This document shows, one piece after another, positions 8,359 to 16,619 of a DNA stretch of 64,000 nt. Positions within the stretch are counted from its first letter, which is position 1, and each line of letters opens with the position of its first letter. The DNA is from Bacillus cabrialesii (GTDB lineage Bacteria > Bacillota > Bacilli > Bacillales > Bacillaceae). The notes under the pieces were generated by a model. The model searched no databases. It saw only the letters and a list, made by a program, of their open reading frames with translations, and was not told the origin of the DNA. The stretch covers positions 3,331,001-3,395,000 of the forward strand of contig NZ_CP096889.1 of assembly GCF_004124315.2 (NCBI RefSeq). The letters are read 5' to 3'. The position numbers and the translations under genes were made by a program.

Positions 8359-9022
8359 CATAAGCGCTTCAGCGTTTTTCACACCGGTTATGCTTTCCTT
8401 TCAGGTGGCGGCAGTTGCTGGAATTGTTGTTGTCATTTTCGGAACACTGGCTGGAGCATGGATGTCCCGGGCCTCTTTTTTCGGAAAAACGGCGCTCGAA
8501 ACAGTTTTTATGCTTCCGCTCGTTCTTCCGCCTACTGTTGTCGGTTTTATTTTGATTGTCATTTTCGGAAAGCACAGTTTCATCGGACAAGCCATCGAGC
8601 GGGTCTTTCAGCAGCCGGTCATTTTCACCTGGTGGGCCGCTGTGATCGCGTCGGGTGTTGTGGCCTTTCCGCTTATGTATCAATCCGCCAAAACCGGATT
8701 TGCGGACATTGATCCCGATATACAGGGTGCGGCAATGGTAGACGGCGCAAGCAGATGGAAGGTTTTTATCCATATTTCCATCCCGCTTGCCTATCCTTCA
8801 TTGCTGACCGGAAGCATCCTCAGCCTCGCGCGGGCGCTCGGAGAATTTGGCGCAACACTGATGTTTGCAGGGAACATCCCCGGTGTTACGCAAACACTGC
8901 CGACGGCCATTTATGTCGCATTGGATTCCGGCAACAATACCCTTGCCTGGGCGTGGGTCGTCTGTATTGTTGCCATTTCCTTTTTGATGCTGTTTTTTAT
9001 CCAACGGAGAAAAACATACTAA
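8339..9022 (+). CDS. modB: ModB (YvgM), molybdate ABC transporter permease
   Basis: Permease of 227 residues with five to six membrane segments. The EAA loop reads GASRWKVFIHISIPLAYPSLLTG, followed by ARALGEFGATLMFAGN as in ModB/CysT-type permeases. It starts within the end of modA, so translation is likely coupled. ATG 8339 is preferred over TTG 8330 because it gives the usual length. No modC ATPase gene follows; a terminator comes directly after the stop. Confidence 0.9.
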   Translation: MALLPSSISASAFFTPVMLSFQVAAVAGIVVVIFGTLAGAWMSRASFFGKTALETVFMLPLVLPPTVVGFILIVIFGKHSFIGQAIERVFQQPVIFTWWAAVIASGVVAFPLMYQSAKTGFADIDPDIQGAAMVDGASRWKVFIHISIPLAYPSLLTGSILSLARALGEFGATLMFAGNIPGVTQTLPTAIYVALDSGNNTLAWAWVVCIVAISFLMLFFIQRRKTY

Positions 9023-9050
9023 AAAAACTCCCCGTAACGGGGAGTTTTTC
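9023..9050. terminator. Bidirectional terminator between modB and yvgN
   Basis: AAACTCCCCG and CGGGGAGTTT form a stem with loop TAA and T runs on both sides. Confidence 0.9.
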
Positions 9051-9051
9051 A

Positions 9052-9882
9052 TTAGAACAGGAGCTCATCGGGATTTGGACCGACACGCTCATCTTTGTTT
9101 AGGGCGTCGATTTTATCCATGTCTTCCTGAGACAATTCAAAATCAAAGATATCAGCATTTTCAATAATGCGGTGTTCTTTGATGGATTTTGGAATCGTGA
9201 CAACCTCATGCTGAAGATCCCAGCGCAAAATCACTTGAGCCACTGATTTATTGTGCTTTTCAGCGATCTCTGCGAGCACTTCGTTATCCAGAAGCTGTCC
9301 CTGCATGAGCGGAGACCACGCCTCAAGCTGGATACCTTGCGCTTTGCAGTAATCTCTTAATTCTTTTTGCGTTAGCCGAGGGTGAAATTCCACTTGGTTG
9401 ATCATCGGTTTGATTTCAGCATCTTTCAGCAGTTCTTCTAAATGATGAACTTGGAAGTTGCTGACGCCGATTGCGCGGATTTTGCCGTCTTTGTACAGCT
9501 TTTCAAGCGCGCGCCACGTATCTTTATATTTATCCTTGCCAGGCCAGTGGATTAAATAGAGATCTAAGTAATCAAGCTGAAGTCTTTCCAGGCTTTTTTC
9601 AAAGGCAGCAAGCGTTGTTTCGTAGCCTTGGTCTTCATTCCATACTTTTGATGTAATGAATAGCTCTTCTCTTGCTACACCGGATTCTTTAATCCCGATG
9701 CCAACACCTTCTTCATTTTTGTAGACAGCCGCTGTATCAATGCTGCGGTAGCCGTTTTTAATCGCAGCTTTCACAGATTCAGTCGCTTCACTTCCGTTTT
9801 CCACTTTAAAAACACCAAGACCGAACCAAGGCATTTCCACTCCGTTATGTAGCTTTACAGTATCTTTTAAACTTTTTGGCAC
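9052..9882 (-). CDS. yvgN: YvgN, NADPH-dependent aldo-keto reductase (glyoxal/methylglyoxal reductase)
   Basis: Cytoplasmic enzyme that reduces glyoxal, methylglyoxal and other aldehydes with NADPH. The 276 residues form one aldo-keto reductase barrel with GYRSIDTAAVYKNE (catalytic Asp and Tyr), the Lys of ITSKVWN, the His of LIHWPGK, and the cofactor loop IPKSIKEHRI. GTG 9882 is taken as start because AAAGGGTGG lies eight bases before it; an upstream in-frame GTG at 9894 overlaps that site. In B. subtilis it belongs to the general stress regulon; I did not find a convincing sigma-B promoter. Confidence 0.9.
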   Translation of the reverse strand: MPKSLKDTVKLHNGVEMPWFGLGVFKVENGSEATESVKAAIKNGYRSIDTAAVYKNEEGVGIGIKESGVAREELFITSKVWNEDQGYETTLAAFEKSLERLQLDYLDLYLIHWPGKDKYKDTWRALEKLYKDGKIRAIGVSNFQVHHLEELLKDAEIKPMINQVEFHPRLTQKELRDYCKAQGIQLEAWSPLMQGQLLDNEVLAEIAEKHNKSVAQVILRWDLQHEVVTIPKSIKEHRIIENADIFDFELSQEDMDKIDALNKDERVGPNPDELLF

Positions 9883-10037
9883 TTGAACATCCACCCTTTC
9901 ACTTAAATGTAAGCGTCTATATTATCTCACACTCCTCAAAGCCGATACCAATAATACGCTTAACAGCATTTATCTGCTTCTTTTTTCACATTATAGGCAG
10001 ATTACACACTATTTTTTTCCTATTTTAACAAAATAGC

Positions 10038-10063
10038 GATTATACAGGAAAAGAGCAGGGTAA
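10038..10063 (+). promoter_or_regulatory. Possible sigma-B promoter of yvgO
   Basis: GATTAT, a 14-bp spacer and GGGTAA resemble the sigma-B pattern GTTTAA-N12-14-GGGTAT (four of six matches at -35). The known stress regulation of yvgO supports it; the -35 match is weak. Confidence 0.4.
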
Positions 10064-10103
10064 TCGATTAGTGTAACCACATAAAAACAAAGGAGGAAAC
10101 AAC

Positions 10104-10589
10104 TTGAAACGCATTCGTATCCCAATGACACTTGCGCTCGGTGCCGCTTTGACAATTGCCCCTTTGTCCTTTGCTTCAGCTGAAGAAAAACCCGCTCCAA
10201 AGATCTCGCAGACCACAACAGCCGGAACATCTGCCGCTGAGGTCGGTTTAAATGTAAACCTTGATGTGCTTGGCATTGCCAATCAGATCGCCGACGCCAT
10301 TAAATCCGCACAGAACCGGGACGGATTTGTGAAAAACCTTATGGAGTCTTCCTTCTACGCTTCCGGCCAAAAATACAACGTCATGGTATTTAATTTGAGC
10401 CAGGAATATGAAGATCACTTAAATGGTGTGCAATTTTACGGCTCAGCCGTTTATGACGGCATTACGTACGGCATTTGGGTATTTGAAGACGGAACCTTCA
10501 CAAATAAAGGTGATGGCGGCTGGATCAACTGGGCCTTCAGAGGATGGTTCGACCGGGATGGCAGCACTGTCGAGTTCCATCGCCCTTAA
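10104..10589 (+). CDS. yvgO: YvgO, secreted stress protein
   Basis: 161 residues with a Sec signal peptide (basic start, hydrophobic core, SFASA cleavage site near residue 26). The mature part is small, without cysteines, and ends in a Trp- and Gly-rich stretch (DGGWINWAFRGWFDRDG). The start is TTG, seven bases after AAAGGAGG. I recognise it as YvgO, reported as a general stress protein in B. subtilis; a homologue from another Bacillus was described as antifungal. The mechanism is unknown. Confidence 0.85.
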   Translation: MKRIRIPMTLALGAALTIAPLSFASAEEKPAPKISQTTTAGTSAAEVGLNVNLDVLGIANQIADAIKSAQNRDGFVKNLMESSFYASGQKYNVMVFNLSQEYEDHLNGVQFYGSAVYDGITYGIWVFEDGTFTNKGDGGWINWAFRGWFDRDGSTVEFHRP

Positions 10590-10594
10590 TATTG

Positions 10595-10627
10595 AAAAAA
10601 AGCTGGCGTTTCAAGCGCCAGCTTTTT
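10595..10627. terminator. Bidirectional terminator between yvgO and nhaK
   Basis: AGCTGGCG and CGCCAGCT pair around a 7-base loop, with A and T runs outside. Confidence 0.9.
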
Positions 10628-10635
10628 TCCTGCAT

Positions 10636-12648
10636 CTATTCGCCGCCTTCAAGCATGGCGGCTTCCACATCATTAATGTATTGGCGAAGCTCATGAGAAA
10701 TATCCCGCGAAATTTCCCGCTCTTCAAAGAGCGTTTGAATTTCATTTCTGATCGCCTGAACAGCCTTCAGCTTCACTTCCAGCTTCTGATTTTCAAAATG
10801 GGCGCTCGATTTCAGCTCATGATGGCTGTGCTCCAGCCTGAATATTAACTGTTTATAAAACGAAATGACAGATAAAAACACTTCTTTATGTTCTTCCGTC
10901 TTATGTTTTTCCAGATAGTCTATCGCTGCTTTCGCCGTTTTCACTCTCGTTGCCCGTATCAATCCCGCTTCATTTAAAATCGACATCTCCGGTTTTTTAT
11001 GTTCACCGAAGAAAATCCAATACATCAGCCGCTTGAGCCTTGTTTTTGATAATCCGACTTTAAATGGGTTGGCATACAAAATTTCTAATTCGTTAAACCG
11101 TTCTTGCAGCACGTTTGCGGTTTCTTCCGGGATGTCTCCCCGCTCCAGCATTTTCATCAGCGCCTCTTGCTCAGCGTTAACCCCTTGCGCGCGGACTTTC
11201 CGCTCTTGCTTTTTGATACGGTTTGATGATGTATACTGCTGAAAACGCAGATTTTTCATTTTCTCATTGTACTCAGCTATCACCGCAAGAGAGGCTGTTT
11301 TATTTGTATCGTTCATGTCTTCTTTAATCGTTTGAAGGGCTGTTTTGATCAATTTGCGTCTCGCCGTCAGCAGCTTCTTGTTTCGTTCCTCGTCCTCTTC
11401 TTCTTTTTCAGTCAGAATCGGCAGCACAACGGTAGCAATGACAAGCGTGCATAAAATGACGCCGGCTGCTAAAAAGAGAATCAGATTTCTTTCCGGAAAC
11501 GGCGTGCCGTCCTCCAGGAAATATGGAATGGAAAAAGAACCCGCAAGCGTTACTGCTCCGCGCACACCGGAAATTGAAATTAACAGCGTCGAACGAAGCC
11601 CCGGTTTATAGATGTTCTGGTCTTTATTAAAGAACCACTTGCCGTTCCAGAAGAACAGCACCCACAGAAATCTGAGGAACATTAATGTAAATGTAATGAC
11701 AAGGATATAACTGATCACCTTTAAGTTGCTGATTGCAGTGTCGTTAAAGATGACCGAAATGACATCCGGAATCTGCGTCCCGAGAATCACGAAGACCAGA
11801 CCGTTTAAAATAAATAAAATAATGTTCCACGTACTTGAGGAAACAATTTGCAGTTTCACCATCGTTGATTCCAAACGATCCTGTTCAACCGCATGGGTGA
11901 TTCCTCCCGCCACGACGGCTAAAATGCCGGAAACGCCGATTTCTTCCGCTGCCAAATAAATCACAAACGGCGTCAGAATTTGAATCAGCATATGCATCGT
12001 GACATCCTGCATACCAAGCCGGCGCAGAAATAGGCGAAAGCGGATAATCAAGAACGAAATGACTACCCCGCACAGCAAACCTCCGAGAGAAATAAAGACA
12101 AAGCTGACAGCCGCTTGTGCTAATGAAAACACCCCGGTCACTGCTGCAGCAATCGCAAACTTAAATGCCACCAGACCTGATGCGTCATTCATCAGCCCCT
12201 CACCTTCAAGCAGGCGAAGAATCCCTTTTGGCATTTTCACTCTTCCTGATAATGCGCTGACAGCGACGACATCAGTCGGTGAAAGAATGGCCGCAAGTCC
12301 AAAGGCCGCTGCCAGCGGAATATCAGGAATCATCCAGTGAATCGTATAGCCTCCTACAATCACAGTCGCAAATACAAGGCCGAGCGCAAGCAATAAAATG
12401 GGCGCTCTTAAATTCCAAAGCTCCGCCCGCGGCGTCCTCTTTCCATCATTAAACAGAAGAGGCGCGATAAACAAAACAAAAAACAATTCGGTGTTTAATT
12501 CAAAATGAAGCCCCTGGGGAAAAGAGGCGGCTGCAATCCCAAGCGCCACTTGAATCAGGGGCACCGGAATAAATGGAATAAAGCGGTTCACGATATTGGA
12601 TATCGCAATAATCGTTAATAAAACGAGAACAACTAAAAATATGTCCAA
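10636..12648 (-). CDS. nhaK: NhaK (YvgP), Na+/H+ (K+/H+) antiporter of the CPA1 family
   Basis: Plasma membrane monovalent cation/proton antiporter. The first 410 residues hold about twelve membrane segments with AAILSPTDVVAV and GEGLMNDASGLVAF, the conserved ion-binding Asp and neighbouring motifs of CPA1 exchangers. The last 260 residues are a charged, helical cytoplasmic tail. TTG 12648 is chosen because AAGGAGG lies eight bases before it and the resulting 670 residues fit the known protein. In-frame ATGs at 12654 and 12684 have poor spacing. Confidence 0.9.
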   Translation of the reverse strand: MDIFLVVLVLLTIIAISNIVNRFIPFIPVPLIQVALGIAAASFPQGLHFELNTELFFVLFIAPLLFNDGKRTPRAELWNLRAPILLLALGLVFATVIVGGYTIHWMIPDIPLAAAFGLAAILSPTDVVAVSALSGRVKMPKGILRLLEGEGLMNDASGLVAFKFAIAAAVTGVFSLAQAAVSFVFISLGGLLCGVVISFLIIRFRLFLRRLGMQDVTMHMLIQILTPFVIYLAAEEIGVSGILAVVAGGITHAVEQDRLESTMVKLQIVSSSTWNIILFILNGLVFVILGTQIPDVISVIFNDTAISNLKVISYILVITFTLMFLRFLWVLFFWNGKWFFNKDQNIYKPGLRSTLLISISGVRGAVTLAGSFSIPYFLEDGTPFPERNLILFLAAGVILCTLVIATVVLPILTEKEEEDEERNKKLLTARRKLIKTALQTIKEDMNDTNKTASLAVIAEYNEKMKNLRFQQYTSSNRIKKQERKVRAQGVNAEQEALMKMLERGDIPEETANVLQERFNELEILYANPFKVGLSKTRLKRLMYWIFFGEHKKPEMSILNEAGLIRATRVKTAKAAIDYLEKHKTEEHKEVFLSVISFYKQLIFRLEHSHHELKSSAHFENQKLEVKLKAVQAIRNEIQTLFEEREISRDISHELRQYINDVEAAMLEGGE

Positions 12649-12776
12649 ATGCATGACCTCCTTCGTCTGTTGTGTTTCATGCATGAAGTGCCGATGATCT
12701 GTTTGTCTAAAAGAGGAGGAGGCTGGGATGGCCTTACATCCGATATGTGATTCGCTACACTTGTCTTCTTTTATAG

Positions 12777-12792
12777 TACCCTTTTTAGGGTA
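12777..12792. promoter_or_regulatory. Inverted repeat between nhaK and cysI
   Basis: TACCCT-TTTT-AGGGTA is a perfect 6-4-6 inverted repeat about 130 bp upstream of nhaK. It has no T run long enough for a terminator. An operator is possible; the binding protein is unknown. Confidence 0.4.
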
Positions 12793-12848
12793 TTATTTCT
12801 CATGATATGCTCACAGTGAACTTTTTTGCAGCAGAGCAAATTCCAGAT

Positions 12849-12879
12849 AAAAAGAGACAGGGAGCTACTCCCTGTCTCT
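12849..12879 (-). terminator. Terminator of cysJI
   Basis: AGAGACAGGGAG and CTCCCTGTCTCT form a 12-bp perfect stem with a 3-base loop, followed on the minus strand by TTTTT, just after the cysI stop. Confidence 0.92.
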
Positions 12880-12891
12880 CGTCTATCTTTA

Positions 12892-14607
12892 TCAAGCATG
12901 AAAATTCGTGCCGTCAGTCGTTGCTTTAATGATGCCGGCGCGGATGACAAAGTCACCGAAGTGTTCGCCTTCCTCGCGTTCTTTCGCATAGCGGGAAAGA
13001 AGGACGCGCAGCTCGCTTAAAATGTCTTCTTCACCGATGTTTTCACGGTACATTTTGCTTAAACGGCTTCCATCAAATGCAGCGCCAAGATACATATTAT
13101 ATTTGCCCGGCGCCTTTCCGATAAATCCGATCTCACCGAGCGCATGGCGTGCACACCCGTTCGGGCACCCTGTCATGCGAATGGTGATTTCCTCTTCACG
13201 AAGGCCGTTTTCATCAATGATCTTTTCAATCTTATCTAAAAGGGTCGGCAAATAACGTTCCGCTTCAGCCATTGCCAATCCGCAGGTCGGAAGAGCGACG
13301 CACGCCATAGAGCTGCGGCGGAGCGCTGAGTGATGCTTTCCGTCAGTTAGTCCGTATTGCTCGATTAACGCACTGATTTCATCTTTTTTCTCGCTTGAAA
13401 CGTTCGCAATAATCAAGTTCTGATTGGCTGTCAGACGGAACTCGCCTGTATGAACTTTGGCGATTTCCCGCAAGCCTGTCATCAGCTTATAATCATCGTA
13501 ATCCGTCACACGGCCGCCTTCAACAAACAGCGTAAAATGCCATTTACCCTTAATGCCTTCCACCCAGCCGTAGCGGTCGCCGTTATGATCGAAAAGATAC
13601 GGCTTCGCTTCTTCCAGACTCCAGCCGAGACGATTTTCCAATTCTTCTATTACGGTTTCTAAACCGAGGCGGTCAACCGTGTATTTAAAGCGCGCATTTT
13701 TGCGGACAGAACGGTTTCCGTAATCACGCTGAATCGTAATCGTTTTTTCAGCAATGTCATACATTTGCTCAGGTCGGCAGAACCCTATGACCTTGGCTAA
13801 TTGCGGATATGTCGCTGTGTCTCCGTGCGTCATTCCCATACCGCCGCCAATGGCCACGTTAAATCCGATCAGTTTGCCATCTTCGACAATCGCAATGAAT
13901 CCAAGGTCTTGTGAAAAGACGTCAATATCATTAGACGGCGGAACGGCAATACCGATTTTAAATTTCCGGGGCAGATAGAGCGGCCCGTACATCGGTTCGA
14001 CTTCTTCCTCCGGCGTGCCGGCCACCCTTTCCTCATCAAGCCAAATTTCATGATATGCTCTCGTCCGCGGCAGCAGGTCATCACTTAATTTTTTAGACCA
14101 CTCGTATACCTCTGAGTGAATCTCAGACTGATAAGGATTCGATGCGCACATGACATTGCGGTTTACGTCTCCGCAGGCTGCGATCGTATCCAAAAGAGCT
14201 GAGTGGATCGTCTGAATGGTTTTCTTCATGTTCCATTTCAGAATCCCGTGCATTTGGAACGTTTCACGTGTCGTCAGTTTTAATGTGCCGTTCCCGTATT
14301 TCTGAGAAAGGTCATCCATGACAAGCCATTGCTCAGGCGTTGAAACGCCTCCTGGCATACGCACGCGCAGCATGAACTGATAGGCCGGTTCAAGCTTTTG
14401 CTTTTGGCGTTCATTGCGAAGGTCACGGTCATCTTGCAAATAACTGCCGTGGTGTTTCATCAGGCGGTTGTCATCATCCGGAATTCCGGCACTGATCCGA
14501 TCCAGCATGACTTCTTTTAGTGTGCCACGCAAATAATCGCTTTCTTCTTTAATGCGCTCGACGTCACTTGGAGAGCCGTCCGGTGCTTTTAAGATTTTGG
14601 TCACCAT
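12892..14607 (-). CDS. cysI: CysI (YvgQ), sulfite reductase hemoprotein subunit
   Basis: Catalytic beta subunit that reduces sulfite to sulfide with six electrons from CysJ during assimilatory sulfur metabolism. It has 571 residues with two ferredoxin-like sulfite/nitrite reductase repeats. The Cys ligands of the siroheme-linked 4Fe-4S cluster are in VALPTCGLAMAEAE (with a preceding Cys) and TGCPNGCARHALGE. The ATG follows AAAGGAG. It is 25 bp behind cysJ, so both are co-transcribed; the LysR regulator CysL is the known activator in B. subtilis. Confidence 0.95.
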   Translation of the reverse strand: MVTKILKAPDGSPSDVERIKEESDYLRGTLKEVMLDRISAGIPDDDNRLMKHHGSYLQDDRDLRNERQKQKLEPAYQFMLRVRMPGGVSTPEQWLVMDDLSQKYGNGTLKLTTRETFQMHGILKWNMKKTIQTIHSALLDTIAACGDVNRNVMCASNPYQSEIHSEVYEWSKKLSDDLLPRTRAYHEIWLDEERVAGTPEEEVEPMYGPLYLPRKFKIGIAVPPSNDIDVFSQDLGFIAIVEDGKLIGFNVAIGGGMGMTHGDTATYPQLAKVIGFCRPEQMYDIAEKTITIQRDYGNRSVRKNARFKYTVDRLGLETVIEELENRLGWSLEEAKPYLFDHNGDRYGWVEGIKGKWHFTLFVEGGRVTDYDDYKLMTGLREIAKVHTGEFRLTANQNLIIANVSSEKKDEISALIEQYGLTDGKHHSALRRSSMACVALPTCGLAMAEAERYLPTLLDKIEKIIDENGLREEEITIRMTGCPNGCARHALGEIGFIGKAPGKYNMYLGAAFDGSRLSKMYRENIGEEDILSELRVLLSRYAKEREEGEHFGDFVIRAGIIKATTDGTNFHA

Positions 14608-14632
14608 GTTGAAAAACTCCTTTCAGGTCAAA

Positions 14633-16450
14633 TCAGTATACATCACGCTGATAACGTTTTTGCTGCTGCATATCGGCAAGATAAACTTCTGCTTCTTCAC
14701 GGGTCATATTGCCTTCTTTTTCTATAATTTCTAAGAGTGTGTTATGGACATCGTGTGCCATGTGCTTTTCATCACCGCAAATGTAAACAGCCGCGCCTTC
14801 TTGAAGCCATTCGAACAATTCCGCGCTCTGTTCAAGCATGCGGTGCTGCACATAGACTTTTTCTTCCGTATCACGTGAAAACGCCACATCCATTTTTGTC
14901 AGCACGCCGTCTTTGAGCCAATTCTGCCACTCTGTCTGATAAAGGAAATCCGTGACAAAATGCTGATCGCCAAAGAACATCCATGCTTTTCCTTCCGCTC
15001 CCGTCTCTTCGCGCTCCTGCATAAAGGAACGGAACGGCGCGACGCCTGTCCCAGGGCCGACCATGATAATCGGTGTTTCAGGATCTTTCGGAAGCTTAAA
15101 GTTTTGATTGTGCTGGACATAAACCGGCAGTGTGTCTCCCGGCTGCAGACGCTCCGCGCATAAAATCGAGCAGACGCCTTTACGTTCACGGCCGTGCGCA
15201 TCATAGCGGACCGCGCCGATTGTTAAATGCACTTCGTCCGGATTTGCGGATAAACTGCTCGCGATCGAATAGAGGCGCGCCGGCATTTTTCGCAGAATCG
15301 AGACGAACTCCTGCGCCGAAACACTGAACGGGCCATAATCACGAATAAGATCAAGCAAATCGCGTCCTTCAATATACGCTTTTACATTCCCCTCATTCCC
15401 CGGGGCTAAAAGCTCTCTAAGCTCATTGCTGCCTGTCAGCTGGGCTGCCTGTTCAAGAAGCGGTTTTGTGAGAACGGTAATCTCATAGTAAGAAATCAGC
15501 GCTTCTTTCAGCGGGCGGACATCACCTTGCTTATTAAGCGTCACAATTTCTTCAGGGTCCCAATTCATTTCCTTCAGCAGCTGATCAACAAGCTCTGGAT
15601 CGTTTTCCGGATAGACGCCGAGGCTGTCACCAGGCTCGTATATCAGGCCAGATCCTTCAAGAGAAAGCTCCACATGGCGTGTTTCTTTATTTGATCCGCG
15701 GCCGTTCAAATTTAAATTTTCTAACACTTCGGCCCGAAACGGGTTTGTTCTGGAATACGAGGACTCGCCGGCTTGAGGCGCTGCGGCTGGCGCAGGTGCG
15801 GCACTTTCGCCCCCCGCTTCACTTAAACCCTCAAATACGCTCTCAAGCCATTCGGCTGCCGGTTCATCATAGTCAAGATCGCAATCAACGCGCGGAGAAA
15901 TCCGTTTTCCTCCGAGCTCTTCTAACCGCTGATCAAATTCTTTCCCTGTCTGGCAGAAAAATTCGTACGAGCTGTCACCAAGCGCCAAAACAGAAAAACG
16001 AAGATCCTCAAGCTTAGGCGCCCTTCTTCCATGAAGAAATTCATGAAACGACAGCGCGTTATCAGGAGGATCGCCTTCACCGTGCGTACTGACGACGATC
16101 AAAAGATTGTTTACTTTCTTCAGCTGATTCGGTTTAAAATCACTCATGGATGAGACGGTCACTTGAAAACCGCGCTGCTCAAGCTGTTTGCCGGCATTTT
16201 CCGCAAGCCCCTGCGCGTTTCCTGTTTGTGAACCGTAAAGAACGGTCACTTCTTTTGAAACGGCCGGTGCCGCCGCTTCTGCAGACACAGATGCCGCCGG
16301 CGCCCCCGCAGTTTCTTGGGCGGAAACAGATTGCGCGGATAAATATCCGCTAAGCCAGATTTTCTGAGATTCGGTCAAGGTTGGCAGAAGGCGGTTAAGG
16401 AGCTCTGCCTGCTCCTGATTAAACGGACTGTTCATTACCTGAAGTTGCAA
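14633..16450 (-). CDS. cysJ: CysJ (YvgR), sulfite reductase flavoprotein subunit
   Basis: Alpha subunit carrying electrons from NADPH through FAD and FMN to CysI. Domains in order: flavodoxin-like FMN domain (about residues 60-205, with LYGSQTGNAQGLAEN and STHGEGDPPDNA), FAD domain (RLYSIASS, GVCSILC), and NADPH domain (MVGPGTGVAPFRSF, ending KRYQRDVY). An Ala-rich linker precedes the flavodoxin. TTG 16450 is chosen because GAGGTGG lies five bases before it; GTG 16459 is an alternative. First gene of the cysJI operon. Confidence 0.94.
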   Translation of the reverse strand: MQLQVMNSPFNQEQAELLNRLLPTLTESQKIWLSGYLSAQSVSAQETAGAPAASVSAEAAAPAVSKEVTVLYGSQTGNAQGLAENAGKQLEQRGFQVTVSSMSDFKPNQLKKVNNLLIVVSTHGEGDPPDNALSFHEFLHGRRAPKLEDLRFSVLALGDSSYEFFCQTGKEFDQRLEELGGKRISPRVDCDLDYDEPAAEWLESVFEGLSEAGGESAAPAPAAAPQAGESSYSRTNPFRAEVLENLNLNGRGSNKETRHVELSLEGSGLIYEPGDSLGVYPENDPELVDQLLKEMNWDPEEIVTLNKQGDVRPLKEALISYYEITVLTKPLLEQAAQLTGSNELRELLAPGNEGNVKAYIEGRDLLDLIRDYGPFSVSAQEFVSILRKMPARLYSIASSLSANPDEVHLTIGAVRYDAHGRERKGVCSILCAERLQPGDTLPVYVQHNQNFKLPKDPETPIIMVGPGTGVAPFRSFMQEREETGAEGKAWMFFGDQHFVTDFLYQTEWQNWLKDGVLTKMDVAFSRDTEEKVYVQHRMLEQSAELFEWLQEGAAVYICGDEKHMAHDVHNTLLEIIEKEGNMTREEAEVYLADMQQQKRYQRDVY

Positions 16451-16594
16451 CGTATCCACCTCACAAAGTTATAAACTGATCGAAAATTGCATCTAATTGA
16501 ACTTTACCGGAATACTGGGTTTAAGTAAAATATATTTACATGATGATAACTATTAAGAATCCTAATGATAAAACCGCTTGTTTCACCTAAATAG

Positions 16595-16619
16595 AAAAAA
16601 GAGAAGGATTCCCTTCTCT
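16595..16619 (-). terminator. Terminator of helD
   Basis: GAGAAGG and its complement form a short stem with a 3-5 base loop. A T run follows on the minus strand, directly after the helD stop. Confidence 0.8.
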
